Assembly (NCBI GenBank): GCA_052034445.1
Contig: JBPOIN010000093.1
Coordinates: 1 to 35,523 of the forward strand
Reading direction: 5' to 3'
DNA length: 35,523 bases
Origin: Sterolibacterium sp052034445
GTDB lineage: Bacteria; Pseudomonadota; Gammaproteobacteria; Burkholderiales; Rhodocyclaceae
Shown here: positions 18,601 through 25,975 of the stretch, one piece after another
How the letters are laid out: each line of letters opens with the position of its first letter
Position numbering within the stretch: position 1 is the first letter of the stretch
Program-made: the position numbers and the translations under genes
Notes under the pieces: model-generated
The model's input: only the letters and a program-made list of their open reading frames with translations
Database searches by the model: none
What the model was told of the DNA's origin: nothing

Positions 18601-18958
18601 ACACCGTTTCGCGCTCGGGCTGCGCGCCATTCCGGTCTTCAGCCCCCTGTCCTTGCCAGCGCATCAGCAATGCGACGACATGGGCGCAATTCAGCGCGTC
18701 GGGGCAGGTGCAGATCCCCGTGACCTGCTTGACGTGATGCTCGTCGCAGGTGACCTGGATGTCCTGGCGCTGCAGCTTGCCGCGTGCGCCCTGACAGCTG
18801 CCGGTGATGCGCAGCTTGCCATTAGTTGAGACGATGGCGTCGATATGCGCGCGTCCCTCGTCCGCCATGGTTTGGCCGCGATCCAGAGCCTGGCGCGTGA
18901 ACAACAGGCTGAACTGCTGGCTCAGATTGGGCGGAGCGGCATGCGAAACGTCAGACAT
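15614..18958 (-). CDS. SWIM zinc-finger and SNF2-family helicase/ATPase
   Basis: 1114 residues. A SWIM zinc finger sits near the N terminus (Cys83, Cys85, Cys91, His93 in CTCPDALNCAH). A long middle region (about 110-630) has no clear motif. The SNF2 ATPase follows: motif I ADDMGLGKTVQTLAHLH (about 665-680), motif II LDEAQFIKNP with DEAQ rather than DEAH (about 773), motif III LSLTGTPLENNLGELW, motif IV LLFSQFTSML, motif V SLKAGGTGLNLTAAD and motif VI RAHRIGQ (about 1052). These are ATP-driven double-stranded DNA translocases; bacterial SWIM-SNF2 proteins are widespread and poorly characterised. It is followed by oxyR. No restriction or defence genes accompany it, so a housekeeping chromatin or repair role is as likely as defence. 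Confidence 0.92.
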   Translation of the reverse strand: MSDVSHAAPPNLSQQFSLLFTRQALDRGQTMADEGRAHIDAIVSTNGKLRITGSCQGARGKLQRQDIQVTCDEHHVKQVTGICTCPDALNCAHVVALLMRWQGQGAEDRNGAQPERETVSPETQTWLQGLEQPGETEEQPASGQFVLYVLTPADGRLSLFKARRMKDSNYTRPEALRLDFHRLSWGNVPPFLQANDLPILRLFLALQENLLLSYESSLQLRGEDGAQLLRMVLRTGRVHLDDVTHPVLHAGPSLPGNLVWQRDARGRQHLQIAPALDATQDLVLLPTWPLWYVDPERNEAGPLCIDMPETLAHQLLAAPPLDELDALLVRQRLNEIAALRQIELPLPEASEPELPTGEPVSVLRLQTACFTHKHGTGMAQNPAVATLWFEYPGLPRTPGMENPPALLRSERAGRSLTLQRDVASERSTWQLLQLHGLQSYRQRWPNAERIDARHDCLLPAEQDIADWMRFLEYDVPALENSGVHVEIADDFPYQLSEAEDWFVEVLEDEVASNNDWFDLDLGVVIDGKRISLVEPLARLIAQRPKLLEELRLLADDDRIPLPLDERHVLPVAAQRLRTWLGPLLEFAGEEARPRLSRLHAGVLLELEKLPGHWLGGERLRELGQRLRDFAGIEETLPAPGFNAVLRPYQQAGLNWLQFLRSYGFAGILADDMGLGKTVQTLAHLHLEKASGRANRPSLVVIPTSLIPNWCKEAREFAPELKVLTLHGPERAARFTEMAHVDVIITTYPLLVRDQETLLAQEYHLLVLDEAQFIKNPKAQSHRVARQLRARHRLSLTGTPLENNLGELWAQFNFLMPGLLGDVRRFALAFRAPIEKHNDESRRAQLADRVRPFLLRRTKEQVLTELPPKTEIIRWVELEGAQRDLYESLRLAFDKKLRMVLATRGVGQSQIMILDALLKLRQACCDPRLVKLHGASEKLQTTESAKLELLMEMLTELRAEGRRVLLFSQFTSMLGLIEAELEARDMSYVKLTGQTKDRETPIQRFQSGEVPLFLISLKAGGTGLNLTAADSVIHYDPWWNPAAEEQASARAHRIGQDKPVFVYKLLTQGTVEEKILALQERKRGLADNLLEGAAIRQNLITAEDLDVLFQPITPP

Positions 18959-19167
18959 CGTTCGGATTCTGTTACAGGAAACCGGATAGGGTACCAGACT
19001 CTGCGTAGTCGTGAATACCGGCGAGGCTTCAAAGCGTTTATTTCCTCTCCTCTGTCACCAGCGTGACGCGACACAATGGCGCCAGTACGGTGCGGCGCTC
19101 CACTCGCCTGCCGATGTCTGCTATAACCTGCACGTTTTCTCAGTCATGGATGGGCGGCTTCTTCAAT

Positions 19168-20073
19168 ATGCTGCGGATTGGAATCGACCTCGGCGGCACC
19201 AAGATCGAGATTGTCGCGCTCGCCAACGACGGGCGCGAACTGTTGCGCCGGCGTCTGCCGACGCCGCAGGGCGATTATCGGGCGACGTTGCAGACCATTG
19301 CCGCGCTCGTGAACCAGGTCGAACAGGAGCTGCAGGCGCACGGCAGCGTTGGCGTCGGTATTCCGGGCGCCATTTCGGCGCGCACGCGGTGCGTCAAGAA
19401 CGCCAACTCCACGTGTCTGATCGGCCAGCCGTTGCAGCAGGATTTACAGCGGCTGTTGCAGCGCGAGGTGCGCCTGGCGAACGATGCGAACTGCTTTACG
19501 CTCTCGGAGGCGCACGATGGTGCGGGCGCCGGTGCCGCAGTGGTCTTTGGCGTGATTCTCGGCACCGGGGTCGGCGGCGGCATCGTTGTGCATGGCCAGG
19601 TCCTCAACGGCGCGAATGCAATCGCCGGCGAGTGGGGCCACAATCCGCTGCCCGGAGATGAGTTGCGCCGCCCGGCGTGTTTTTGCGGCCGCACGGGTTG
19701 TGTCGAAACCTTTTTGTCCGGACCGGGCATGTTCGCCGATCATCTGGCGCAGCAGGGTGCGCCAGATGCCAGTGCGCTCGGCGATGCCAGCGAGATCGCG
19801 ACCCGTGCCGCAGCCGGCGATGCGGCTTGCAATGCGACACTGCAACGCTATGAGGTGCGTCTGGCGCGCGCGCTGGCTCAGGTGATCAATATTCTCGACC
19901 CCGAAGTGATTGTGCTGGGCGGCGGCTTGTCGAATATCGAGCGCCTGTATGCCAACGTGCCGCAGCTGTGGGGCGAGTGGGTGTTTTCCGATCAGGTCGT
20001 CACGCGGCTGTTGCGCAACCGGCACGGCGATTCGTCGGGGGTGCGTGGCGCGGCCTGGCTCTGGGAGGCATGA
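19168..20073 (+). CDS. ROK-family sugar kinase (fructokinase/NagK-like)
   Basis: 301 residues from the ATG at 19168, where the family pattern begins (MLRIGIDLGGTKIE); an ATG at 19150 is an alternative. The phosphate-binding DLGGT is at 7-11, the catalytic Asp106 in ANDANCFTLSEA, the second phosphate loop in GTGVGGGIV, and the ROK zinc site is His158 in GEWGHNPLP with Cys171, Cys173 and Cys178 in CFCGRTGCVE. The GEWGHNPLP and ETFLSGPG segments are close to those of E. coli Mak and NagK, so a hexose or amino-sugar substrate is likely, but the exact sugar cannot be read. TATAAC (19122-19127) may be its -10 box. The stop abuts the stop of the convergent TonB-domain gene. Confidence 0.9.
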   Translation: MLRIGIDLGGTKIEIVALANDGRELLRRRLPTPQGDYRATLQTIAALVNQVEQELQAHGSVGVGIPGAISARTRCVKNANSTCLIGQPLQQDLQRLLQREVRLANDANCFTLSEAHDGAGAGAAVVFGVILGTGVGGGIVVHGQVLNGANAIAGEWGHNPLPGDELRRPACFCGRTGCVETFLSGPGMFADHLAQQGAPDASALGDASEIATRAAAGDAACNATLQRYEVRLARALAQVINILDPEVIVLGGGLSNIERLYANVPQLWGEWVFSDQVVTRLLRNRHGDSSGVRGAAWLWEA

Positions 20074-21804
20074 TCACTGGTTCAGAATCGTCGGCCGCTT
20101 GCCGACAAAGCTCCAGGTGCGGGTGATGTCGATCACGTCATAGCTGCGTCTGAGGTCGGGCGGAAAGGCCGCAAACGGGGCACTCATTTCGACGATGCGG
20201 ATCACGGCGTCGTCAAGTTCCTTGTGGCCGCTGCTTTTTTTGATGCGTACGCCGGCCAGTGAGCCGTCGCTGTTGATGCTGACCGTGACCATCAGATCGT
20301 CGTAAGCCAGGTTCTTTGACAGCTGTGGATAATTGAGTTCGCCGATGCGCTGGACTTTCTGTCGCCAGCCGTCGCCATAAAACGCCAGATGCAGGTTTTC
20401 GGCATTGCCGCCCAGAATGCTGCCGCGCCGGCGTTCGCTCGGCGGCAAGTTGCCGGGCAGTGGCCTCAGGCCGCTGCGCGCCATGTTCAGCGCCCGGCTC
20501 GCCAGATCGGCGCCGCGCAGCGACTGCTGGTCAGCGCCGTCGCGACCGCTGTCGGCCTTGTTGGCGCCAGCGGTTCCGGCGGCTGGCGGATGCGGGTTTG
20601 TCGTTGCGCCCGCATTCGTCGTGGCTGTGGCACTGGCGGCGGCTGCGCGGGCCTGGGCAGCCGCCTGTTCCGCTGCCGCAGTACGCGCTTGTGCCTCCAC
20701 ACGGGCTTGTGCTTCCGCACGTGCCTGTTGTGCCGCGCGCTGACGTTCTTCCGCTTCGGCCTGCGCGCGGGCCTGGGCCTGCTGCTCGCGCGCCAGGGCT
20801 TCGGCATGTGCGATACGCTGGCGTTCGAGCGCCTCGGCTTGGGCGCGAGCCTGTTGCGCGGCTTGCATGGCTTGCTCGGCCGCGAGTGCTGCAGTGCGGC
20901 GTTGTTCTTCTGCGCGCAGCAGGGCTTCCCTGTGCGCGGCCTCCTTGCGTGCGGCTTCAAGCGCGGCCTGTTGTGCCGCTTCTTCCTGTGCCTTGAGTAA
21001 CGCCGCTTGCTCTGTCGCCGCGCGTGCTGCAGTTTCGGTGCGTTGCCGTTCGAGGGCCGCCGCAGCGGCTTTGGCCTGGGCGGCAGCTTGCTCGGCCTGT
21101 GCAGCCTGGAGGCGGCGTTGTTCCTGAAACTCGGCTTCTTGCTGGCGTTGGGCGGTTTGTTCTGCCTCGATGCGGCGCTGCTCTTCGAGGCGTTGTTGTT
21201 CGGCGCGGTGCTGCTCCTCAAGTTGACGCAGTTCGGTCTCCTGCTGGCGTTCTGCCGCTGCGGCCGCGCGTGCCGCAGCACGTGTCTCTTCCGCGCGGAT
21301 TTGCCAGTCGCTGTCATTTGGCGTGCTCAACACGCTGCGGCCGTTTTCATGGCTGGCGGTTGGTACGTCGGCAGCCAGTTCAGGCAAGGGCGCCGGTGGC
21401 GCGACCACCTGGGCCACGATGGCCGCCGGCGGTGGTGGCGCAGGCGGCGGTGCGGGTGCCGGTTCGGGCAGCTTGAGCGCAGGTGGCGCTGGTGGCGGTA
21501 CGGGGAATTCCGGGACTGCAACGGGCACGGCCGGCGGCGCGGGGTTGGCGACAGTTTCGACGGCTTGTGTCGGGGGCTGTGGTGTGCCGGGTTGCGGCTG
21601 GGGGACTGGTTTTTCGGCGCCGACAGGCTGACTGCGCAGGATGGCGTTCAGCGTCGGGATGTTCGCGCGCCGCTCCATGCTGAAGGTGCTGAGCCACGGC
21701 AAGCCGGCGCCCGGTATGCCGAATTGCAGCGACAGCAGCAGCAAATGCAGCGCCATGCTGAGCAGCAGCGCCTTGATCAGATCGTCATTCTGATAAACAT
21801 TCAC
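20074..21804 (-). CDS. TonB C-terminal-domain protein with TolA-like coiled coil
   Basis: 576 residues. One N-terminal membrane helix (about 9-30, LIKALLLSMALHLLLLSLQF) anchors it in the inner membrane. A Pro-rich spacer follows (about 62-150, many PAPP and APAP). Then comes an Ala, Gln, Glu and Arg-rich stretch of about 240 residues (about 165-400) that should be a long helix, as in TolA. The C-terminal domain (about 470-576) is TonB-like: ELNYPQLSKNLAYDDLMVTV, DGSLAGVRIKKSSGHKELDDAV, and a final ITRTWSF. This architecture transmits energy or force across the periplasm. No ExbB/ExbD or TolQ/TolR genes are in the window. It is divergent from the type I secretion genes, so a working link is conjecture. 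Confidence 0.85.
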   Translation of the reverse strand: MNVYQNDDLIKALLLSMALHLLLLSLQFGIPGAGLPWLSTFSMERRANIPTLNAILRSQPVGAEKPVPQPQPGTPQPPTQAVETVANPAPPAVPVAVPEFPVPPPAPPALKLPEPAPAPPPAPPPPAAIVAQVVAPPAPLPELAADVPTASHENGRSVLSTPNDSDWQIRAEETRAAARAAAAAERQQETELRQLEEQHRAEQQRLEEQRRIEAEQTAQRQQEAEFQEQRRLQAAQAEQAAAQAKAAAAALERQRTETAARAATEQAALLKAQEEAAQQAALEAARKEAAHREALLRAEEQRRTAALAAEQAMQAAQQARAQAEALERQRIAHAEALAREQQAQARAQAEAEERQRAAQQARAEAQARVEAQARTAAAEQAAAQARAAAASATATTNAGATTNPHPPAAGTAGANKADSGRDGADQQSLRGADLASRALNMARSGLRPLPGNLPPSERRRGSILGGNAENLHLAFYGDGWRQKVQRIGELNYPQLSKNLAYDDLMVTVSINSDGSLAGVRIKKSSGHKELDDAVIRIVEMSAPFAAFPPDLRRSYDVIDITRTWSFVGKRPTILNQ

Positions 21805-22232
21805 TGGAAACGGACCGGGTTGGACTTTTGGCAGCGCCGTGGAGTGGAGATGGAATCGGGGTCATTTCCCGAGCCGCCTGGGGGTGCAGGAGGCTTGTCG
21901 ACGGGCCGATTCTGGAAAAGGGGGGAGTTTAACCCAAGAGTCATTCGCCGCCTTGCAGCGCAGATGCTCGGTCTTCGGCAGTTTGACGCAGTGGTGCGGG
22001 AAGATTGCCGGTTTTGCCGGCAGGATTGATTCATTCCGGCTTCCCTACCCCGGTATCGGCAGTCGGAAATTGCCTGGCTGGCTTGAATTGACACTCATAG
22101 CATCGCCAACATATAGTGTCGCGCCTGCCCTTGCGCCATATTGCCGGGGATCGGGGTGAACAGATAAGCACTGCGGCGATTTCGCCGTTCCTGAATGCAG
22201 AACCCACTGGCAAACCTGCGACTTCGTTCGAG
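21805..22232. other. Intergenic region between the TonB-domain gene and tolC
   Basis: 428 bases without a supported gene. It must carry the leftward promoter for the TonB-domain gene, which I could not locate, and contains the rightward promoter at 22088-22117. A hairpin (TGCCGG, TTTTG, CCGGCA; 22006-22022) lies between them, and a second (CGGCGA, TT, TCGCCG; about 22174-22187) lies in the predicted tolC leader. The open frame reaching back to 22116 begins with a GTG inside the -10 box and is not a credible start. Confidence 0.5.
22088..22117 (+). promoter_or_regulatory. Sigma70 promoter for the type I secretion operon
   Basis: A perfect -35 box TTGACA (22088-22093), an 18-base spacer, and a -10 box TATAGT (22112-22117, five of six matches). 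Transcription would start near 22124, leaving a leader of about 110 bases before the ATG at 22233. This is the best vegetative promoter seen in the window. Confidence 0.72.
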
Positions 22233-23705
22233 ATGAAACGCTCTTCCATTCTTGCTTCATTTTTCCTCGGCTCGGTTCCTGTTGCGGCATCGTTGTTGCT
22301 GTTGCCCGGTAGCGCCTTGGCGCAGGCGGAGATTTTCAAGCAGTTGCGCTGGTTTCAGATGACGACGACGCTGAAGTCAGCCCCGGCCGCCGATGCCGAA
22401 GCTGCGAATGCTGTGGCGACTGAGGCGGCCAGCGGCGCCGTTGAGCCGGCGGCCGCTGCCTTGCCGAGTGCAGCGGACGTAACCGCCGGCGCCAGTGCAG
22501 TTTCGACGCCGCCACCGGCTGCGCCTGCGGTTGACGGACCAGTTTGGTCATTCGAACAGCTTTTGACCCAGGCCATGACCCATCCGGCGATCCAGACCAA
22601 GAGCTCCTTGGCGAATGCGGCGCAGGCCAATCTGGAAGCTGCGAACTGGCAGAAATACCCTACACCGACGCTCGAAGCCGCAACGATCCACAGCCATCGT
22701 CCAAGCACTGCCTTCCGGCTGCAGCAGCCGTTGTGGACCGGTGGGCGCATCACGGCCGGCATTGACGCCGCGAGCTCCCGGCAGCAGAGCGCGGATGCCG
22801 AGACGGCGGAAACGCAGCGCGACATCGCGAATCGTGTGGTGTCGGCATTTGCCGAAGCGCAGCGCCAGCAATTGCGCCAGGAGTTCGCGATCAAGAGCGT
22901 GCGCGAACACGAGAAGCTGCTGCGCTTGATTACGCGTCGTGTCGAGACCCAGGTGAGTCCCGAGGTCGATAAGGGATTTGCACAGTCGCGCCTGTTTCAG
23001 GTCATGAACGATTTGTCTGTGGTGACCCAGGCGCTTTCGAACGCCCTGAACCAGCTGTCGCAGTTGACCGGCAAGCCCGTGCTGCGCGTGACGCCGCTGA
23101 ATGCCGAAAATATCGCTGCACCGGCGAAGCGTGCCGAGGCGCTGGATCAGGCCGTTGCCAGTTCGCCGACACTCGCGCGCATCAGCGCCGAGGAGGATGC
23201 GGCGGCGGCGGATATCGAGGCAAAGAAGGCGGCGTATATGCCGCAGCTTTCGGCGCGGTACGACAAGACATTCGGCGCGTTTGGCGACAGTCAGGTCATG
23301 CTGGTGCTGGAGGCGCAGCCGGGTGCCGGTCTTTCGGCACAATCCGGCGTCGATGCGGCGATCGCCAAACGTGAGTCGATTCGCCTGAGTCGCGAGGTGG
23401 AGTTGCGCGATCTCAGGGAGCGCGTGACCAGCGACTGGGATGCGTTGATTGCTGCGCGCCTGCGGCAGGAAAACGCCGAGCAGGCGCGGCGCATGGCCAG
23501 CAATGTGTTCGATTCCTATGCGCGGCAGTACACCCTCGGCCGCAAGACCTGGATCGATGTCCTGAATGCTGTCCGCGAAGCTGCCCAGGCGGAAATGTCG
23601 ACGGCGGATGCCGGCGCCGAAGTGGTTGCGGCAACCCAGCGGCTGCGGTTGTTGACCGGGGCCCTCAATATCGGCATCGTCACTGCGGCCGCGCATGCAA
23701 ACTGA
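22233..23705 (+). CDS. TolC-family outer-membrane channel of a type I secretion system
   Basis: 490 residues from the ATG at 22233, the first Met after the promoter, which opens a clear signal peptide (MKRSSILASFF to SALA, cleavage near residue 30-32). An Ala/Pro-rich segment (about 45-105) precedes two outer-membrane efflux repeats. TolC features include LQQPLWTGGRITAGIDAA in the first repeat, and YARQYTLGRKTWIDVLNA with EVVAATQRLRLLTG in the second. It should form the trimeric outer-membrane duct for the ABC exporter and adaptor encoded next. No strong Shine-Dalgarno precedes the ATG. The linker after the signal peptide is longer than in E. coli TolC. The ABC gene follows after 100 bp. Confidence 0.88.
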   Translation: MKRSSILASFFLGSVPVAASLLLLPGSALAQAEIFKQLRWFQMTTTLKSAPAADAEAANAVATEAASGAVEPAAAALPSAADVTAGASAVSTPPPAAPAVDGPVWSFEQLLTQAMTHPAIQTKSSLANAAQANLEAANWQKYPTPTLEAATIHSHRPSTAFRLQQPLWTGGRITAGIDAASSRQQSADAETAETQRDIANRVVSAFAEAQRQQLRQEFAIKSVREHEKLLRLITRRVETQVSPEVDKGFAQSRLFQVMNDLSVVTQALSNALNQLSQLTGKPVLRVTPLNAENIAAPAKRAEALDQAVASSPTLARISAEEDAAAADIEAKKAAYMPQLSARYDKTFGAFGDSQVMLVLEAQPGAGLSAQSGVDAAIAKRESIRLSREVELRDLRERVTSDWDALIAARLRQENAEQARRMASNVFDSYARQYTLGRKTWIDVLNAVREAAQAEMSTADAGAEVVAATQRLRLLTGALNIGIVTAAAHAN

Positions 23706-23805
23706 GCGTCCGTAGCAAGGAACATGTGATTTCCTGGCGCCTGCATGTTTGGCGATAAGCGATACAAGGCTACAAGTCCATGCTCAATTTCTTGACAGCC
23801 TTCCA

Positions 23806-25959
23806 ATGAAAAAAACCGCAGCAGTGCAATCCTTGATCGAACGTTCGGCGCGCCTCGCCGGCCAGCCACTGGCGCGCGCGCGCATCGACGATCTCAACCG
23901 GGCGCTGCAAGACTGCAAGGACGATGAGCCGGCACTTGCCGTGCTGCGCAAGGCTTGGCATGCCGCGGGGTTTCACGGCAGTCCGGGCAGCATCCGGCAT
24001 CCCGGCGCCGAACATCTGCCGTTTGCCGGCTGGCATCCGGCACGCGGTTGGTTCATCGCCGTGGCGCGTAATGCGGATCAGAGCTGGACGATTCAGGACA
24101 TGGCCGGACAAACCGCCACGCAGGGCGCTCTCGACGATGCGGAATGCTTCAGCATTCCGGGCAAGCCGCAGACGACGCAGCATGGCGCCGCCGCCGAGGT
24201 TGGCAAGGGGGTGCCGAAGGCCTTCGATCTGGTGCGCCAGGCGCTGGCGAGTCAGCGCAGCATTTTCATCGAGTCGGTGCTGGCGACGTTCCTGATCAAC
24301 ATCCTGGCATTGACCACCTCGCTGTATTCAATGCAGGTGTACGACCGGGTGATTCCGAATCACGGCTTTCAGACGCTCTGGGTGCTTTCGGCCGGCGTGT
24401 TCATTGCGATCGTCTTCGAGCTGGTGCTCAAGCATGTGCGCAGCGTGGCGATTGACAAGACCTGTCGGCGCATCGATACCAAGCTCTCGGAATGGTTCTT
24501 TCGCCGCGCGCTCGGGGTTCGCCTCGAAAGCCGGCCGCCGTCGGTGGGAACCCTGGCCTCGCAGATTCGCGGTTTCGAGCAGGTGCGTGCGACGCTGACT
24601 TCAACCACATTGTTTGTGATCGCCGATATTCCGTTCGCGCTGTTTTTCATGCTGGTGATTTTCCTGATCGGTGGCTGGGTGGTGCTGGTACCGCTGATTG
24701 TATTGCCAGTCTCGTTGATCGCCGGCTTGATGTTTCAACGCGTGATTCGCAGGGAAACCCAGCGGCATGTCATGCAGCTGAATCACAAGACAGGTCTGCT
24801 GGTCGAGTCGATCGATGGCGCCGAATCGCTGAAGGCGAATGCGGCCGAGTGGAAATTCCAGTCGCGCTGGAACCAGATGATGAGGGAGGTCGGCGAATCC
24901 GATCATCGCGTCAAGCATTATTCGGCGTTTTCGGCGCATATCACGGGCGCCATCCAGCAGTTTGGCTATGTCGGTCTCGTGGCCGTTGGCGCCTATCTCG
25001 CGACGTCGGGTCAGCTGACCATGGGGGGGTTGATCGCCTGCTCGATCATCAGCGGCCGCGCCTTGAATCCGATCGCCCAGTTGCCCAGCATTCTCGTGCA
25101 GTGGGCGAATGCTCAGGCCGCGTTGCGCGGACTCGACAAGGTGATTGCGCTGCCCAACGACCTCGACGAGGTGGCCGGCGCCTTGGTACCGGAAAATCTG
25201 CATCATGGCTTGCGCGCCGAAGGCGTGCATTTCGCGTATGGATTGGGTCAGCAAAGTGTGATCGACATTCCGCGTCTGGTGTTGAATCCCGGCGAGCGCG
25301 CCGGTCTGATCGGCCCGATCGGCTCGGGCAAGAGCACGCTGCTCAAGGTGGCGGCCGGATTGTATCGGCCCGGTTCCGGCAAAATGTTCCTCGGCGATAT
25401 TGATATGGCCTTGCTGGCATCCGGCGTGGTGCGTGAGCGGATTGGCTATTTGCCGCAGGATGTGCAGTTGTTCAGCGGCACTTTGCGTGACAATCTGTTG
25501 CTCGGCCTGCCCGATCCCGGTGATGGTCCGATCCTCGAGGCGGCCCGCAAGACGGGACTTTTCGCGTTGATCTCGAATCACCCGAAAGGCCTGGCGCTGC
25601 CGATTGCCGAGGGTGGGCGTGGCGTTTCGGGGGGGCAGCGGCAACTGGTCGGCATTACGCGGCTGTTGCTGGGAAATCCGCCCATCTGGTTGCTTGATGA
25701 GCCGACGGCTTCTCTCGATTCTGCCAGTGAGGCGCGCATTGTCGCGCTGCTCGGCGAAGTCGCGGCTGGCGGGGCGACCATGCTGATTGCGTCGCACAAG
25801 ACTGCGCTGCTGCCTTTGTTGCCGCGCCTGATCGTCGTGCAGGACGGCAGGATCGCTCAGGATGGTCCGTGCAATGATGTGCTGGCCATCCTCACTGGCA
25901 AGACCAGGGCGCCCGTTTCCGCCGCAGTGCCGGCAGGCGCTGGCCTGGCCATACCCTGA
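23806..25959 (+). CDS. LapB-type type I secretion ABC transporter
   Basis: 717 residues from the ATG at 23806; an upstream in-frame TTG (23749) is possible, and neither has a good ribosome site. The N-terminal 130 residues resemble a C39 peptidase-like domain (AFGWHPARGW-type block, WTIQDMAG), but no Cys/His pair is placed for catalysis, as in exporters of RTX-type adhesins that are not cleaved by the transporter. Membrane segments follow (SVLATFLINILALTTSLYSMQ, then helices near 200, 275 and 300). The nucleotide-binding domain has Walker A GPIGSGKST (about 503-511), signature VSGGQRQ (about 607-613) and Walker B WLLDEP (Asp631, Glu632). It energises one-step export of the downstream adhesin. 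The hlyD gene follows after 16 bp. Confidence 0.93.
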   Translation: MKKTAAVQSLIERSARLAGQPLARARIDDLNRALQDCKDDEPALAVLRKAWHAAGFHGSPGSIRHPGAEHLPFAGWHPARGWFIAVARNADQSWTIQDMAGQTATQGALDDAECFSIPGKPQTTQHGAAAEVGKGVPKAFDLVRQALASQRSIFIESVLATFLINILALTTSLYSMQVYDRVIPNHGFQTLWVLSAGVFIAIVFELVLKHVRSVAIDKTCRRIDTKLSEWFFRRALGVRLESRPPSVGTLASQIRGFEQVRATLTSTTLFVIADIPFALFFMLVIFLIGGWVVLVPLIVLPVSLIAGLMFQRVIRRETQRHVMQLNHKTGLLVESIDGAESLKANAAEWKFQSRWNQMMREVGESDHRVKHYSAFSAHITGAIQQFGYVGLVAVGAYLATSGQLTMGGLIACSIISGRALNPIAQLPSILVQWANAQAALRGLDKVIALPNDLDEVAGALVPENLHHGLRAEGVHFAYGLGQQSVIDIPRLVLNPGERAGLIGPIGSGKSTLLKVAAGLYRPGSGKMFLGDIDMALLASGVVRERIGYLPQDVQLFSGTLRDNLLLGLPDPGDGPILEAARKTGLFALISNHPKGLALPIAEGGRGVSGGQRQLVGITRLLLGNPPIWLLDEPTASLDSASEARIVALLGEVAAGGATMLIASHKTALLPLLPRLIVVQDGRIAQDGPCNDVLAILTGKTRAPVSAAVPAGAGLAIP

Positions 25960-25975
25960 AAGCTGGAGAGAATAG

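Noticed and set aside
15614..18958. SNF2 helicase as part of a defence island
   Set aside because: No methylase, nuclease, phospholipase or other defence partner lies next to it; neighbours are oxyR and a sugar kinase, and there is no integrase or repeat flanking it.
21007..22029. A 340-codon plus-strand open frame opposite the TonB-domain gene
   Set aside because: It is the complement of the Ala/Gln/Glu-rich coiled coil; its Gly/Cys/Leu-rich translation has no domain, and it runs through the promoter-bearing intergenic region.
22201..22245. GGCAAACC in the tolC leader as part of a c-di-GMP-I riboswitch
   Set aside because: Only this one short match is present. The second conserved block (GGGACGCAAAGCC-type) and the paired stems are missing, and the start codon falls inside the would-be aptamer.
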